Below, one piece after another: positions 44,807-57,600 of a DNA stretch of 64,000 bases. How positions within the stretch are numbered: position 1 is the stretch's first letter; each line of letters opens with the position of its first letter. Made by a program: the position numbers and the translations under genes. The stretch is from Daldinia sp. FL1419. Its lineage: Eukaryota; Ascomycota; Sordariomycetes; Xylariales; Hypoxylaceae. Location of the stretch: the NCBI GenBank assembly GCA_025201765.1, contig MU623351.1, positions 124,001 through 188,000 on the forward strand, given 5' to 3'. Under the pieces are notes generated by a model, which was given only the letters and a program-made list of their open reading frames with translations, had not been told where the DNA came from and did not search any database.

Positions 44807-45494
44807 CTACTTGTCGCCTCCTTGCACTGGCTTATCTTCTGGGGAGAAGCTCAAACTGATACTATTAACGCAATGTCTCTCATCCGTTGGATTTGGAAAC
44901 CCTTCCCCCTTAAAAACATGGCCAAGATGACCACCACAGTTAGCGCAGCAAATCTCGGTCCTTTCCATGCCCCACGAATTGTCAGTATGCCTCGTGACAG
45001 CCCCGGGGATACTATCAAAATATGCCGGCCATCCACAGCCAGAGTTGAATTTACGATTCGCCTTATAAAGAGGCGCGTTACAGCCAGCGCAGTTGTACAC
45101 TCCTGATTCAGGAAAGAATTTATCGTACTTCCCAGACCCTGCCGGTTCAGTGCCCTTTTCTCTGAGAATTCTAAATTGCTCTATCAAACGTGAGTTAGTA
45201 AAAATTCGAGCACGGATCGAAGCACTGCCCCTTTCCGAGAGGACCGAGAATTAGGTATATACCTTTTGAAAGAACAGCTCGCCATTCGTCGGGCGTTCTC
45301 TGGTCCGGGTACGTCATGTTTTTGGACGGGCTTGAGCTTGTGCCGAATAGACTTCCTATGAAAGGAATGGTAGGCATAGATTTCAAAGTTGCTGGGTTAT
45401 GGCGTAGCGACTGGCGAGTTAAAGGACGAACCCTAGCCAGAGTAGAAAAAGGAAAGAAAGCTCGAAATAAGTTGGAAAACGGATATAGTCGCAT
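44807..45494 (-). CDS. msrB: Peptide methionine-R-sulfoxide reductase MsrB
   Basis: Two minus-strand exons (45263-45494, 44807-45180; intron GTATAT..GATAG with a TACTAAC branch, phase 1) encode 201 aa. MsrB reduces the R form of methionine sulfoxide in proteins. The zinc-binding pairs are CAGC (Cys108, Cys111) and CANCG, and the catalytic cysteine is in RHCVNSISL (Cys181). SGCGWPAYF and GGHLGHVFKGEGFP are family blocks. The first 50 residues are basic and hydroxylated (MRLYPFSNLFRAFFPF...RHN), which fits a mitochondrial presequence; initiation at the downstream Met (residue 40, MPTIPF) would give a cytosolic form. It lies divergent from the ArfGAP gene. Confidence 0.94.
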
Positions 45495-46248
45495 TAGCTA
45501 TAATGGAATATGAATAGGACCTAGATTTATATACCTATTGGCTAGGTACCTATTGCTAGGACTATAAATTGGGTTTTATGCTATGGAATTATTTGCGGTA
45601 TGATTTGGAATCAACAGATTTGCTATTCGAAGGAAGTTGTATTAATATACAATGGATGTTACTAATATGGAATCATGTAGATGTCGTCAGTGAATTGCCC
45701 CACGCCTTTGTATCTTTCGCCACATTTCAACCAATGTTATGAACTCTCTGATCATTGGCTCTGAGCACGGATGCGTGAAGTGTCCCCACATCTCACCATG
45801 CATACGGGTTCCAACTGCGGGTAGATATCGGGGGAACATCGATAGGTACGTACATAATAGAGATAACGGATTAACTTAAAATCGCGCTTTCCATAACTAG
45901 GTACGGATAACTTACCTGTATGTAGGTACCTCTATATACTAGGTACCTACAGCGTGTACCTAATAACTACGTAGGTACCTCTTTTGAAACGCTCGGACCA
46001 ATATCCAAGACTAAAAATGGAGGAAAGCCACAGTTTCATTGCGTCTCATCCTGTCTTCGAACTTTGCAATTCCATATCACTGCCACACGATTACTTACTA
46101 TCCCTTTTCGACTTTGCTTTTAGGCACCGCCCTTTCTCACCACCTCCTCTCATACATCTACGCTGCGGCCTTCGAAAAGTATCAGCTTAACAATTTATAT
46201 ATACTCGACGTTTATTTCCACACTTGTTACCGATAGAGCAATCATACC
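45495..46248. other. Divergent promoter region, msrB and ArfGAP
   Basis: No gene seen. TAGGTACC/TACCTA clusters lie at 45535-45560 and 45900-45985. Confidence 0.45.
45900..45985. repeat. TAGGTACC palindromic cluster
   Basis: Five or more overlapping TAGGTACCT-type words in 85 bases, upstream of the ArfGAP gene. Confidence 0.65.
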
Positions 46249-48028
46249 ATGTCTAGACGGCCCCCAAACCCAGCGGCCGAAAGGGCAGCCCAAAACCAGC
46301 AGACTATTAAGAGCCTCTTGAAATTAGAAGCCAACAAGATATGCGCCGACTGCAAACGAAATAAACGTACGTTCTGTTCCAACATAACTACTTGATACTC
46401 GACCCCCGAGCTTACGCTTTGTTATAGATCCGCGATGGGCGAGTTGGAACTTGGGTGTCTTTATCTGCATTCGCTGCTCGGGAATCCATCGAGGGATGGG
46501 CACCCACATATCCAGAGTCAAGTCGGTCGATCTAGATTCGTGGACTGACGAGCAACTACAAAGTATCTTAAGCTGGGGCAATGCGCGCGCCAACAAATAT
46601 TGGGAATCCAAGCTAGCCGCTGGTCATGTTCCCTCCGAAGCAAAAATCGAGAACTTCATCCGAACCAAATACGAACTTAAGAGATGGGTGATGGATGGGC
46701 CAATGCCAGATCCTTCGAGCTTGGATGTCGAAGGCGACGACGATGTTCCGCTAAGCATTGTGAAAGAGAAGCAAAGCATAGACAGAAAAGAATCGATTCG
46801 GAAGAGCTCTGTTGGGAAGCAGGCCGCACCGCGGGGTATAGCACCTCCGGCACTTCAAGCAGATCTCATCGGTGGCGACGATATTCCCCCGAGGGCAAGT
46901 ACCGCTGGCCCGGCTTCCTCCCAAGTTCCTCCTAAATCAGCACCGGCTCCTCCAAAAGCAGTGAATACTAAGGACTCACTTCTGGGATTGGATTTCTTCG
47001 GCGAGGCGCCGACTGCGCCCCCGCGACCGGCAAGCACAAATAATACTGGTGGTATGGGCGGTCAGTCAAGGCCCGACCTTAAACAATCTATCTTGTCTCT
47101 CTACGCTTCGGCTCCACGGCCCCAGCAAGTACCACAGCAGCCGTCGCACTCGTCTTCTGGGTCGTTCGGGGGATTTGGGGCAATGCAGTCCCCATTGCAA
47201 TCCCCAACGATGGGACACCAACCTCAAAAATCGACAGGCGGGGGGTTGGAAGACGCTTTTGCCGGGTTGAGTTTTGGAAAAGTACCGCCACCAAAGAGCC
47301 CACAGAACGATGCCTTTGCTGGTTTGACAAATATGTCAAGCAACCGATCCACCCCCCAGCCCTCAACTTCTTCGTTCTCTGGTCTTAGTGGAGGTAGTTT
47401 CTTTGACCCCAAACCGGCTCAACCGACACCGCAACAGCAACCAAAGCCTTCGATATCTCCGTCCGACAGCTTCGGCGCGTTCGGTACGTCCACCACTTCA
47501 TCGAAGCCAGCGCAGTCTTCTTCAGCAGCCCTGGGTGATCTCTTCGACTGGTCTTCTCCCGCTCAATCAGTTGCAGCGCCAGCTCCGTCCAAACCAATCC
47601 CCGCCCCTTCATCAACTACTGATTCTATCTTCAATCTCTCCTCTACTCAGCCGAAGCCTACGCCTGCCCCTGTGCCAGTCACAACCACGACTTCCTCTTT
47701 GAGCACATCTGCATTTAATAATTCAGATGTTTGGGGTAATGCTTGGACTGCCCCTGAACCTAGTCCGGCTGCAGCTCCTAAAAGTCCGCTGGGTGTTAAA
47801 TCCCCCATCGGTGGTGAGTTTGGTGCCTGGGGTAGTACCGGCGGGTCTTTCGCCAGTCAGAGCTTGGTACCAGGCACCTCTGGAGGGTTCACGGCTGCGC
47901 CAAAGGTAGCGGCAGACGAAGAATTTGGAGGCTGGACTAGTAGCACGGGCGGCAATTCTAACAACGGTGGATCGAAAACAGGTGGCGGATTTGGTGGCGA
48001 TGATCTATTCTCTAACGTTTGGCAGTAA
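46249..48028 (+). CDS. AGE2: ArfGAP, Age2/SMAP type
   Basis: Exons 46249-46366 and 46428-48028 (intron GTACGT..TATAG, phase 1) encode 572 aa. ArfGAPs make Arf hydrolyse GTP and so control vesicle coats at the trans-Golgi and endosomes. The zinc finger is CADC...CIRC, followed by SGIHRGMGTHISRVKSVDLD with the catalytic arginine in IHRG; WGNARANKYWE ends the domain near residue 110. Beyond residue 160 the protein is low-complexity, rich in P, S, Q and G, with repeated DAFAGL and DLFDW-type motifs that may bind clathrin or adaptors. The spacer between the two CxxC pairs is 17 by this splice, one longer than the usual 16, because of an extra residue in KRNKH. The start has MSRRPPNPAAERAAQNQ, usual for the fungal family. 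Confidence 0.92.
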
Positions 48029-48639
48029 GCTGTCAATCGGTCAGTCATCCGATATATCGGGGGATTTGGTAAAATAGAGGTTGAACCCGTCGATACGAGT
48101 TGGCTACGGCTACGACCACTCGCTAATTATGGACTTATAAAGCTAATTGTGAAATAACAAGCCTGCACATAAGATATGACCAGTTAAGGTAAATTCATTA
48201 GGCTGCTCGCTTCTTGCAAATAAACCTACTTGATACTAAGAAGGCCAAATCCGTAACGCCTATGCTATGCTACACTACAAGAGATCACGGGTCTTCCATG
48301 TCAAGTCGACCATGATTTGACTGGTATTCCTATTTTATTAAATAGTCGCCGTCAATGCCGTCTGGGCATGCCATCACAAATTGCAGCTTCGTTCTTCATC
48401 CCCTAAATCATACATCCGTACCGTATTAGCCAAGCGTAATCACCTGCGCGCCTTTCACTTCGTAAACTCCTACACCATCCAACAGGGCCGTGAACTTCAA
48501 GATTCAAAATCGCGGGGCTCACGTAGTAGGGCATTTATATATGATCCCGACAAGTATACCCGGACTTTTTTTTTTTCCAACGAGGATCTGTTGCTTTTTA
48601 TATAGTTCGCCTACCGGCGTTTCAATTCGGAGTAATCCT
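48029..48639. other. Convergent intergenic, ArfGAP and SNARE
   Basis: No gene seen in about 0.6 kb. Confidence 0.45.
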
Positions 48640-49000
48640 TCAGAAAATCCACTTGAGAATGTAGTAGAGTATTAGAAAGGCGCCGATAAGAATGCCCGAG
48701 AGTTTTAGAATGGCGACTTTGTTTCCTGATGCCGCCATGCGACCTAATCGACCGGCGGATCCCTTTAGTTGTGAGGACATCGAGGAAAACGTATCGGACT
48801 ATATTGCAAGAGATCGTGTTAGTTTTGCGATAAATATGAAATAAATGTTGGATGTTAATTCGTACAGTGTTGTCGATCACGTCCTGCGCTCTCGCATTAT
48901 CGTAGATATCTACTGTTACGCCGCGCAGCGACGAAACCTTTGCGGAAAGTTCCTCCAGGCGCGCATTGTTCTGGCGCTCGCGCTCGTATGCCTCCGACAT
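48640..49000 (-). CDS. SFT1: Short Qc-SNARE, Sft1/Bet1 family
   Basis: Two minus-strand exons (48866-49000, 48640-48798; intron GTACGA..ATATAG with a CTAAC branch, phase 0) encode 97 aa. These SNAREs mediate retrograde fusion within and to the Golgi. The N-terminal half is a heptad SNARE helix (LEELSAKVSSLRGVTVDIYDNA, then a Q/D layer region with VIDNTSDTFSSMSSQLKGS), and VAILKLSGILIGAFLILYYI is a single C-terminal membrane anchor. The 97-residue length suits Sft1 better than the longer Bet1. The second exon with the membrane anchor is in another frame from the first, so a single-frame search sees only half. Confidence 0.88.
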
Positions 49001-50166
49001 CTTGATTTCAATAACTGCTTCCTTCTCGCGTATATTCCGATATAATTAATGCGGTCGAAATTCCAGATTGGTTTCTTTTCCTAGACCTTCCGAATGCGCC
49101 ACTGAAGGATCGAAAATTAAATGGAATTACGAAGCGGCGACGAGCAAATCGATGTACTTGTACGTTCGACGATACGGCTGATGGCTCATGCCCCCCAGTG
49201 GGCGAGGATTGATAGTCGTCTTTGTTTTCCGTAATGGTATTATTGCTATTCTTTTAGCCCAAAAGTCGGCTGTAGCGGGAGTATAATTTGGTTCCGTGAC
49301 GAGAAAAGGAGGCGAGCTGGTTGGGGGATGACGCAGAGATTGTGGCTGGTGTATTTCGAATGTAGCCTTAGGCCACTTACAGTTAAGGTTAGGTCCCACT
49401 TGCCTAGGTACAATACAGCAGTACCTAAAGTATCAGATAGGTAGCGCTTCGGATCCTTGCAGTGTTGTATCGGTACCAAGATTGTACTGTCTATCGCCTG
49501 AAATTGGCATCTACCCCAGCTTAGTTTTTAGCTTCCAGCAGCTTGGAATGAGTCGCTCGTGGTACGTGGGGCCGTCCTAATTGTGACCTCATCGTTCTGT
49601 ACTCGCCAGGTATACGATACAAAGTATCTACCTGCACCTTCCCGAATATGTCAGTACTAAGGTATGCTTGTATGCGTTGCTGCTGCGCGGTAGCCTTGCG
49701 TTCTTGCTTTTGGCGCCTTGGAGCTTTGCCGTTGTTGCCGCCTGCCCCGCCGAGGTGGCAGAGCTCCCGCGGCTGACGACACCAGTATTGGTTCTTTCCA
49801 TCATAAAGGTAAACACTTGCTTTTTTTTCATACAAATAATTAGTACATACCAAGCCTTAGTCAGGCGCCTACTTTCATACCTCCTGCCTTTGCCTTATTC
49901 ATCTTTCCACGTTTAAAAAGTCACGATCGCAAGAGTTGCGCAATACAAACCCCCGATTCCAGACGGCACATCGTACTCGTTTAAATCTCATTCTCGAAAG
50001 TTCCAATCTAGCCTAGACAAATCCAACACCCCACAGTTGATGTTTGCAACTCGCAACGACAAGTTAACTAGGTCCTTAATACTCCATACCGTCGCGAAAA
50101 GCTATTGAGCTCGGAAATTCCGGATTAGATTGCTTTTCGCCTTGAGATACTAATCAGAATCCCAAA
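49001..50166. other. Divergent intergenic, SNARE and YSC84
   Basis: About 1.2 kb with overlapping open frames but none with convincing coding character. Confidence 0.45.
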
Positions 50167-51601
50167 ATGGGTATTAACAACCCTCTTCCGTCGTCTATGG
50201 CGTGTAAGTCTTCCTAATACGAATACGCGCACTCCCGCGCGATAGTGTACCCGTCGTTACTTTTCTGGCTACGTGCTAATGTTTCCCTTATAGCGGAATG
50301 CAAGAAATGTGGCAAGATTCTCACTTCTTTCATCGATCCCCGCCAAGCGTTCGGTCCCGACAAGATAATTCCTCCGTCGATCCTAGCGAACGCTAAAGTA
50401 AGTCAACTCCCATCGCATTTCGATTAAGCATCAGAGAGCGATGGCATTTCTATTCATATATGAAAGGGTCGTAGCTTATAATTGCCTAGGGCCTTGCGAT
50501 CCTTACTGTCATTAAAGCCGGCTTCCTCGGATCTGCGCGCTTCGGTTCTGGACTTGTTGTCGCCCGTTTGCCCGACGGCACATGGTCCGCGCCATCGGCC
50601 ATCATTACTGCAGGCGGTGGTTTCGGTGGCCAGATCGGGTTCGAACTAACCGATTTTGTCTTCATCCTCAACGACTCACATGCCGTAAAAACATTCTCCC
50701 AGCAAGGTTCAATTACGCTAGGTGGAAATGTATCGATAGCGGCAGGGCCGGTAGGCCGAAACGCAGAGGCCGCCGGTGCCGCTTCGCTTAAGAGTGTGGC
50801 TGGTGTGTTTAGTTATAGCAAGACAAAGGGCCTGTTTGCTGGTGTGTCCTTAGAAGGTTCGGCGATCGTGGAGCGAAGAGACGCGAACGAAAAGCTATAC
50901 GGCCAACGCTGGACAGCAGCGCAACTTCTCACAGGATCCGTACGACCGCCGCCGCAAGCCGCGCCGTTAATGTCCGTCCTGAACTCCAGAGTGTTTGCGG
51001 GTGTGCGCCAAGGTACCGTGGACGATGCCATGTACAATGACGTTCCAGTTTATGACGATCGCCATGATGACGTAGTATGGAACGGCCAACGAGGGAGTGC
51101 TTATGGTGAACCCCAAGCTCAGGCTCAGGCTCAGGCTCAATACAGCAATGGACAGAGTGAGTTCGGTGCGCCGAAGCGCGCAACCACGTGGCAAGACGAC
51201 ATATATGATCGACCGGCCGCTAGCTCCAACCTGGCTAGAACAGGAACTGTAGGAGCTCGAGCGTCAGCTCCCCCGGGTACTTTCACAGATGTCGGACGGG
51301 CCGGCCCTGGAAGACCAGCGGCGCCGAAACCAAATTTCGCTAGCAAGCAAGCACTAATGAAGAAGAACGAGGCCGTTGCATTATATAACTTCGAGCCAGA
51401 CCAACCAGGTGATTTGGGTTTCAAGAAGGGCGATGTTATCACGGTATTAAAGAAGACTGATAGTGATAACGATTGGTGGTAAGAACGCACTCTAGCCCGT
51501 GCAACCCACAAACTTCGGCACTAACATATAGTTCTAGGACCGGCATGATCGGCTCAAGACACGGCATATTTCCCAGCAATTACGTCAAAATGAGAGAATG
51601 A
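50167..51601 (+). CDS. YSC84: Ysc84/Lsb3-type SYLF-SH3 actin protein
   Basis: Exons 50167-50203, 50294-50397, 50490-51478 and 51538-51601 encode 397 aa. Ysc84/Lsb3 binds actin and lipids at endocytic patches. MGINNPLPSSMASECKKCGK and FIDPRQAFGPDKIIPPSIL are the family's N terminus. The SYLF domain fills about 20-220 (GLAILTVIKAGFLGSARFGSGLVVA, GGGFGGQIGFELTDFVFIL). A linker with an AQAQAQAQ run and PG/AP-rich sequence follows, then a C-terminal SH3 domain (ALYNFEPDQPGDLGFKKGD...DNDWW, GIFPSNYVKM). The last intron splits the second Trp codon of the SH3 WW pair. Introns are 59-92 nt with GTAAG donors. Confidence 0.94.
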
Positions 51602-54600
51602 AGAAAAGGCAACTTTTACAGGATTTCCGAGCCTACCTTCTCGGGATCGACTAGACATGGACGGGCGTACTCGGATCGTAATACGGGCTTTGAATGAAAG
51701 GAGGACAGGCAGTTATGAGATTGCTTCTGATGATACCTGGCTCGCTCTTGAGATACCTAGATTCTTTCTATTCTCCACATGGGGCTTTTATGATTTCCCA
51801 CTTTAGGTGTAAGGCGATGGTTTTGTACGTTGAGAGGTCGAAATCGAAGATTTTGATGGCATACTAAGTACCCCATGGGTACTATTCATGTTGGGCGTTG
51901 TAAATATGGGTTTGAGATTTGTAGGAATAAAAGTCTTGACTGGAGTACGGTTTTCATGGAATTGTGACTTGTGATGAGACTTCGTAAAGTGATGCCTTGT
52001 TACGAAGGACAGACCTCAGATTTTAAAAATATGCTGGCATGTTATCAGACATACTATATGAAGGAAATATAAATGCGCAATAGCATAGACTTATATCAGA
52101 AACATCTATATCTATATTTTAAACTGACACTGAATATTACGAGTTGAATATGGCTAGTTCGAGAAACTAGCAACTATTACCTCCTTAGACACTACTTACA
52201 ATATAAACTGAAACCTCAACTCAGTATAACTAATAATTTATAGATGATGTTCTAAAAAGTAATCAGTTGAACCACAAAACCATTAAGGTGCTAGTATTGC
52301 GGATTTTAAGCTCGTAGATATACTTATACTATTACTTACAACTTAGGTGGGTTTAGCTGCATTGGTATTTGAGCGTATGTTTTAGAGTTGCGCTGTCGTC
52401 TGTTCATTCCAAAGTCTTGAGAAGGTTACGGGGGTCCAAAGTCATCCCTAGCTGCAGTATTGAACTATCTCAACGATTCATTGCCCCCTAATGATTTACA
52501 CATAGTGTTTCCATACTATATATCCCTAGCCCCTATCGTGAGATGTATCGAGAAGCATCGAAACAGATTCAATATTCTGAAAGCAACTCTAAGCCGGCTA
52601 TATGCGCTAGGTACTTAGATAGTTATCTAATATATAACAGAAATACTTTTTGGGATAGAGTTCTCTTCTGGAGTTCTGAGGGTTTTGTTAGGAATGATTT
52701 CGCAAGCATATCGCAGAGTATATCAAAAGTTTAAACTTAAGGTTGACTCCAAGGCCGACTGCTTCATCTGGCATTGCATCGACGCTGGTTACTACGAAAA
52801 TACGTATCCAAAGTTAACACCACACTAGTTAACATCTGAAGTCACAAATCCTTGCTTGCATCTGACGGGAGCGAGATTCGGCCTTCCCGGCCGCGCCTCA
52901 ACCGGCAAATAGCGGATGGACCCGCTTTTCCGGCAAGATGTTCGGGCGTCGTTCCTCAAAATCAATTCTATATTAGGCTGACTAGGTAAATTCGATCTAT
53001 TAGTCCGGCGCTCGAACGCCGGATTCGGTACATGGTAAGATGCTGATGTTTTTTCTTTAATAGATACGGATATACGTACACATGTGGCTACGACATTTTA
53101 CCCCCTTGAGGTATTTCTGGACCAACTTCGGAGATTAAAAGCGATATATCGACCACGACTAAGATAAATCGGACATACTCCGGCATGGCGTTCAATTTTC
53201 GAGGGCACTGCCGCTCTGCGTCATTTCGCTTACCTTACCACGTAGAGCAGTGCTGAGCTTCGCCTAGCGGGAGGCGCATTTTCCTCTCGGTAGTGAAGAT
53301 TCCCGAGGGCCAGGAGCCGAGGCGCCACCGTGTATCCTAGGCCCTAGGGACCCGAGGGATCCGGGCGTCCTCTTGCGATGAATAATAATCGTTCCTACAA
53401 TTCTGCATCGGAATCGTCTGACGATTTCACTACTACTTACTTTCCACGGCGAATAGTAGAACCGCCGACACGCTTGTACGGGGAAGCGCGGGATGCTATT
53501 TTTGGGCCGAGCAGAGTACGTGATTGGCTCGCTGGCGCGTTTAAGCGCGTAGAGACCGGGGGCGGATCCGCCTGCCGCCGGATACGTACAGTGTATAGAT
53601 TAAGGAATCTGGGGTTCGGCGGCAAGATGCGCACGCACCTTCATACATGAAATACCCCTGGAGGCCGGACCCTTATATAGATCTGTATAGGTGATGAAGA
53701 CGAAGCGCGGCGCTTAACGACATGACCCCCGGGGCAGAAGGTACTGCGCTTGCTGAAACGGGGCGGGGCGGAAGAGTGAAGATGAAGGAGACGATGCAAC
53801 TTGGGTTCATTAGGTACGGAGGGGCATTTCGGGGCGGATAGTTGCCATTCCGGCGGTAGACAAGCGCGTAGAGACGCAATGCGTATGCCGTGGTATGATA
53901 CGCCGATAGACGCGCTCCTGGCCGTGCCGGCAGTCAAGCGCCTCAGCCTCGAAAATGCCGCCAGGCCTCCACTTGGAAAGGTATTACGTTCTACTTCTGC
54001 GCAGTAACGTAATTAGTTCGTGTATGCGTGTTTCAGAAAAAAACACGTACGCAATCTCTCACTTTGTTGTTGTCTGAAAACCTGGTGATCAAAACCAACC
54101 TAACCTAGGACGCACAGACGCGAGATGAGGAGAAAAAAACCTGTTTACTATCCTGTTTGCTATCTAACCTAGGTACATCTGCCTTAGGTAGCTATCTAGT
54201 TCCAATCTAGTTCTGCCTTTCCATTCTCGTCGAGACATGCAGCTTAGCCGGGCCGGATGAAGGAAATGAGGTGGGCACCTCGTGAAGTGGGCTATTTGAT
54301 CGAAGCGAGAAACAGAGAGTAATATTATCGCCGCTTATTATGCCTCGGTGCTGTTGTGATGTAATCGCTCGTCCCGGAGACCCAACATTTGGGTGTCGTG
54401 TGTGTCGGCGGTGTGCACACGTCGGCCGATAGGTGGAGCGGGAGCTATCACGGGTTATGTCGAGTGGCGGAGAGAAACGTACATTACATGCGGCACTATG
54501 TAACTACACTACGTACCTAACGTATATGTCGTCCCAGCTATAACTATGTGGCTTCAAAGCTTGTTGATAGCCACTTGCGAGGGGTGCCGACGCACCACCT

Positions 54601-57600
54601 CCCTACGCAGTAGGTTTAAAATATCGTCCGGAGACGGAGAATTCTACGACATGCAGTGGCTCAAGTGCCGCACGAAAGACGATCTCGGTATTGGTAGGCC
54701 CGAAGTGAGTTGAGATGAGCAAAGAACGCCTGGGGCATTACAATAGGGTCCCCCCTAAGCGGGACTCGCGAGACATCGTCAGGCAGTAAGCCACAGCCTT
54801 GGCTCCCGGTTGGGGAAGAGGATCGACGAATCTTCAGCGGGGGAGGGTTGGACGGACCGCCGAAGGAGGGGGGGGATGATTGGCTTGCGAAAGAGCGTGA
54901 GCCACACCTTTGATTTCCCTTTTGGATTGAAACCTCGACCGAGGCTCTTCCACCCTCTTTTTATTATTATCTTTAGTATCATACACAGATACGAGTTTGA
55001 ACATGCAAAAAAAAGACAGCTGAGATCATCAGATCATAGGTAGTGGGTTTTTGACGGTCGTTCCAACCCGTCGCAACGTCGCGTCCGTTAGCTGCGGGCA
55101 ATTTAGCTACTGTACCTAATGTGTAATGTGCAACGTGTAAACAATAGATTACTTTTGATTTCCTCATTTGTTTGTTGCGAGCCTAGGGTAATATACTAAT
55201 ACGTGTGTGTACGATTAGGGGTATGTACGGTACATGTCATGTAATGTAAAGGCAATGTATGAGTGAGCTGTCTCTATCGCCTCGTGAGGGCCGTGACATA
55301 GGGCAAGGGAAGGAATAATAGAGCATAAGGCATGATGTACGGAATACGTGGCTGACCCATGTTGACCTGCCATTTGGTCTACCGAGTACCAAATCTCCAC
55401 CGTCCCGGGGAGAAAGGGGTCTAGGTCATCAGCCACACGGCTTGAATCGCTGCTGGGTTCCGTATAATGGCTAAGCAATCCCCATCATTGGATCACCTAG
55501 TAGCCTAGATTGTTTCGATTCGAGGCGGCTGCGGCCAATAGCCGTACTTGATCGTCTCTGGTCCCTGCATTTTTATCCAGCGCCGGCAGCTATCCGGCAG
55601 GAATACGGACGACTTATAGTGGCAGATACATGCATATATAGTAGGTACCCACGTATAGTAATCTTCAGCTTCCCTCTACGGACAGCTGTAAGCGGGAAAT
55701 ATATTGTTTTTCAAATGTTGGTGAACGGCGGTGAAGTCTTGGCCCGAACGCTTTCTTACTTTGTTGCAAGGTTTGCTGTGGATGGGTCGGCCCGGGTGCG
55801 GGCGTTGGAGTCGAAAGAGTTTGTCGGTCAAATACGATGCATTCCTTCTTTTCCCTTTTGCTGGATACTTTCGAATCGCCTTTTACGTTAGTCGACTAGG
55901 TCAGGTAGCTTTAGTAGAGACCCGGTGGGTTCTTGGGAGTTAGTTAATATACCCTAGCCTAATATCGATTGATCTGATATTGATATGTAGGATATATGTG
56001 AATGTCGGTATAGATGCACTCTTACTGCCAAGTCATGGCATCGTCGTAAAAAAGTTGCTTTTGCTTTTTTTTTTTTTTTTTTTCTTTCGGGTTTCTAATG
56101 TAATTACATACACTCGCTCCTCGACTCTCTGGCTAATAGATGTGGTAATTAGGAGATCAGGGATGATGACGATGCATATGAGAATCGTGATTGGTTCTGT
56201 GGCCCGTGACACTGGCCAAGATCGTTGGCTAGGGCTGGATAAGACATCCCCAGGCTACATATCGCACGGTCTCTCAACGTAAGTATATCACATTCCATCG
56301 CTCGTGCGGCATAAGAGAGGTATGACTTCAAGGGGGATTGAGGGGGGGAAAGATTGCAAAGCCCCTCCTCGACTCCCTGATCAAGGAGTCACCTAACTTA
56401 ACTAGAGGGGGAACCTCATTCCAACGATATTGTAAGTGATGTCAAATTTGATATTCAAGGGGTGGCAGTAAGATATTTCGGATAAATCTTGAAACGCCAC
56501 AACAGCGAGATATTGCCCCAAATAGGAAATACGTATGGATGATATTGGAGGGGGTCTGCACAGATGCGTAAATCCTAATGTATGAACAACGACTAAATTG
56601 GTCAATTTAGATTTCTTTTCTTGCAATGACACCACCTCTAACGTAAAAGTGTAGTAGTTCATATTGGGTCGTATTTTTTTTTTTTTTCATTATCCACAGC
56701 TACCCAAGTCATTAAAAAAAAAACCGAACATACGTGCATACATATATACCTTACCTAAGATATTGTTGGCTAGTTAAGGGAATAGGAGGGGCCACAAAGG
56801 CGACGAGCTTGTCGATAGGTGGTAGTAGTAACAATTATCAAGACCCATTTACAAGACCACCCGCGATAATTGTGTAGGTACATATTATTGTTAGTCACTG
56901 GCATGCTCTATTTTGGGCCCCCTTGCGTGGGCCTTTTGCCACGACGTCGTAGCGCACGAAGCATCCTATTGGTTATAATCGTATTCTTCATCCTTAGTAT
57001 ACATTCCACTAATTATCGAAAAATTGACTATGTATTATATCGTATCGATATGCACACCTTGCTGCTTCAGGATGCATCAACGTCTTACCTAGGTGGGAAG
57101 AGTCGGTCAAAGATCTCGCAAAGGCAGGGGACTCTCCACGTAGGTTGGGCATTGAAGAGCAAAGAAAAACCGGGGAAAAAGACCCGGGGTGATCAACCCA
57201 TGCTCTGTTTCGTTTCTAGGTAGATCTTGAAAATCTACCTACGCAATGATATGTACGATAGGCGGCGGGTTATAGATGTCGTATATGTTCGTTAGATAGG
57301 CGGTGACATCCATGAGATGAATGGAGTACAGTAAATCAATATTCTACAAAAGTTCGAGTTTGTCTTCTTTGATCCGGTATCTAATTTCTCGATATGCAAG
57401 ATTGATTGGTTTCGAATCAGGTGTAACTGTTATTGTTGACCTGTTTTCCCGGATCCCGTGTCTCGACGCAGGTCTATTGGCAGGTCTTTATTTTTATTTT
57501 TACTTTGCATTTTCGTACGTGCACACACATAAACTAACAATAAACATGGTAGAAACGTGCGGACAGCTGTTCGAAGACACGCGTATAATCAAGCACCGTG

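Noticed and set aside
49521..49853. 110-aa minus-strand ORF between the SNARE and YSC84
   Set aside because: No family features; overlapping opposite-strand frame is equally long.
53378..53937. Overlapping ORFs on both strands in a GC-richer block
   Set aside because: Opposed frames, no recognisable domain, no convincing introns; GC-rich DNA gives long frames by chance.
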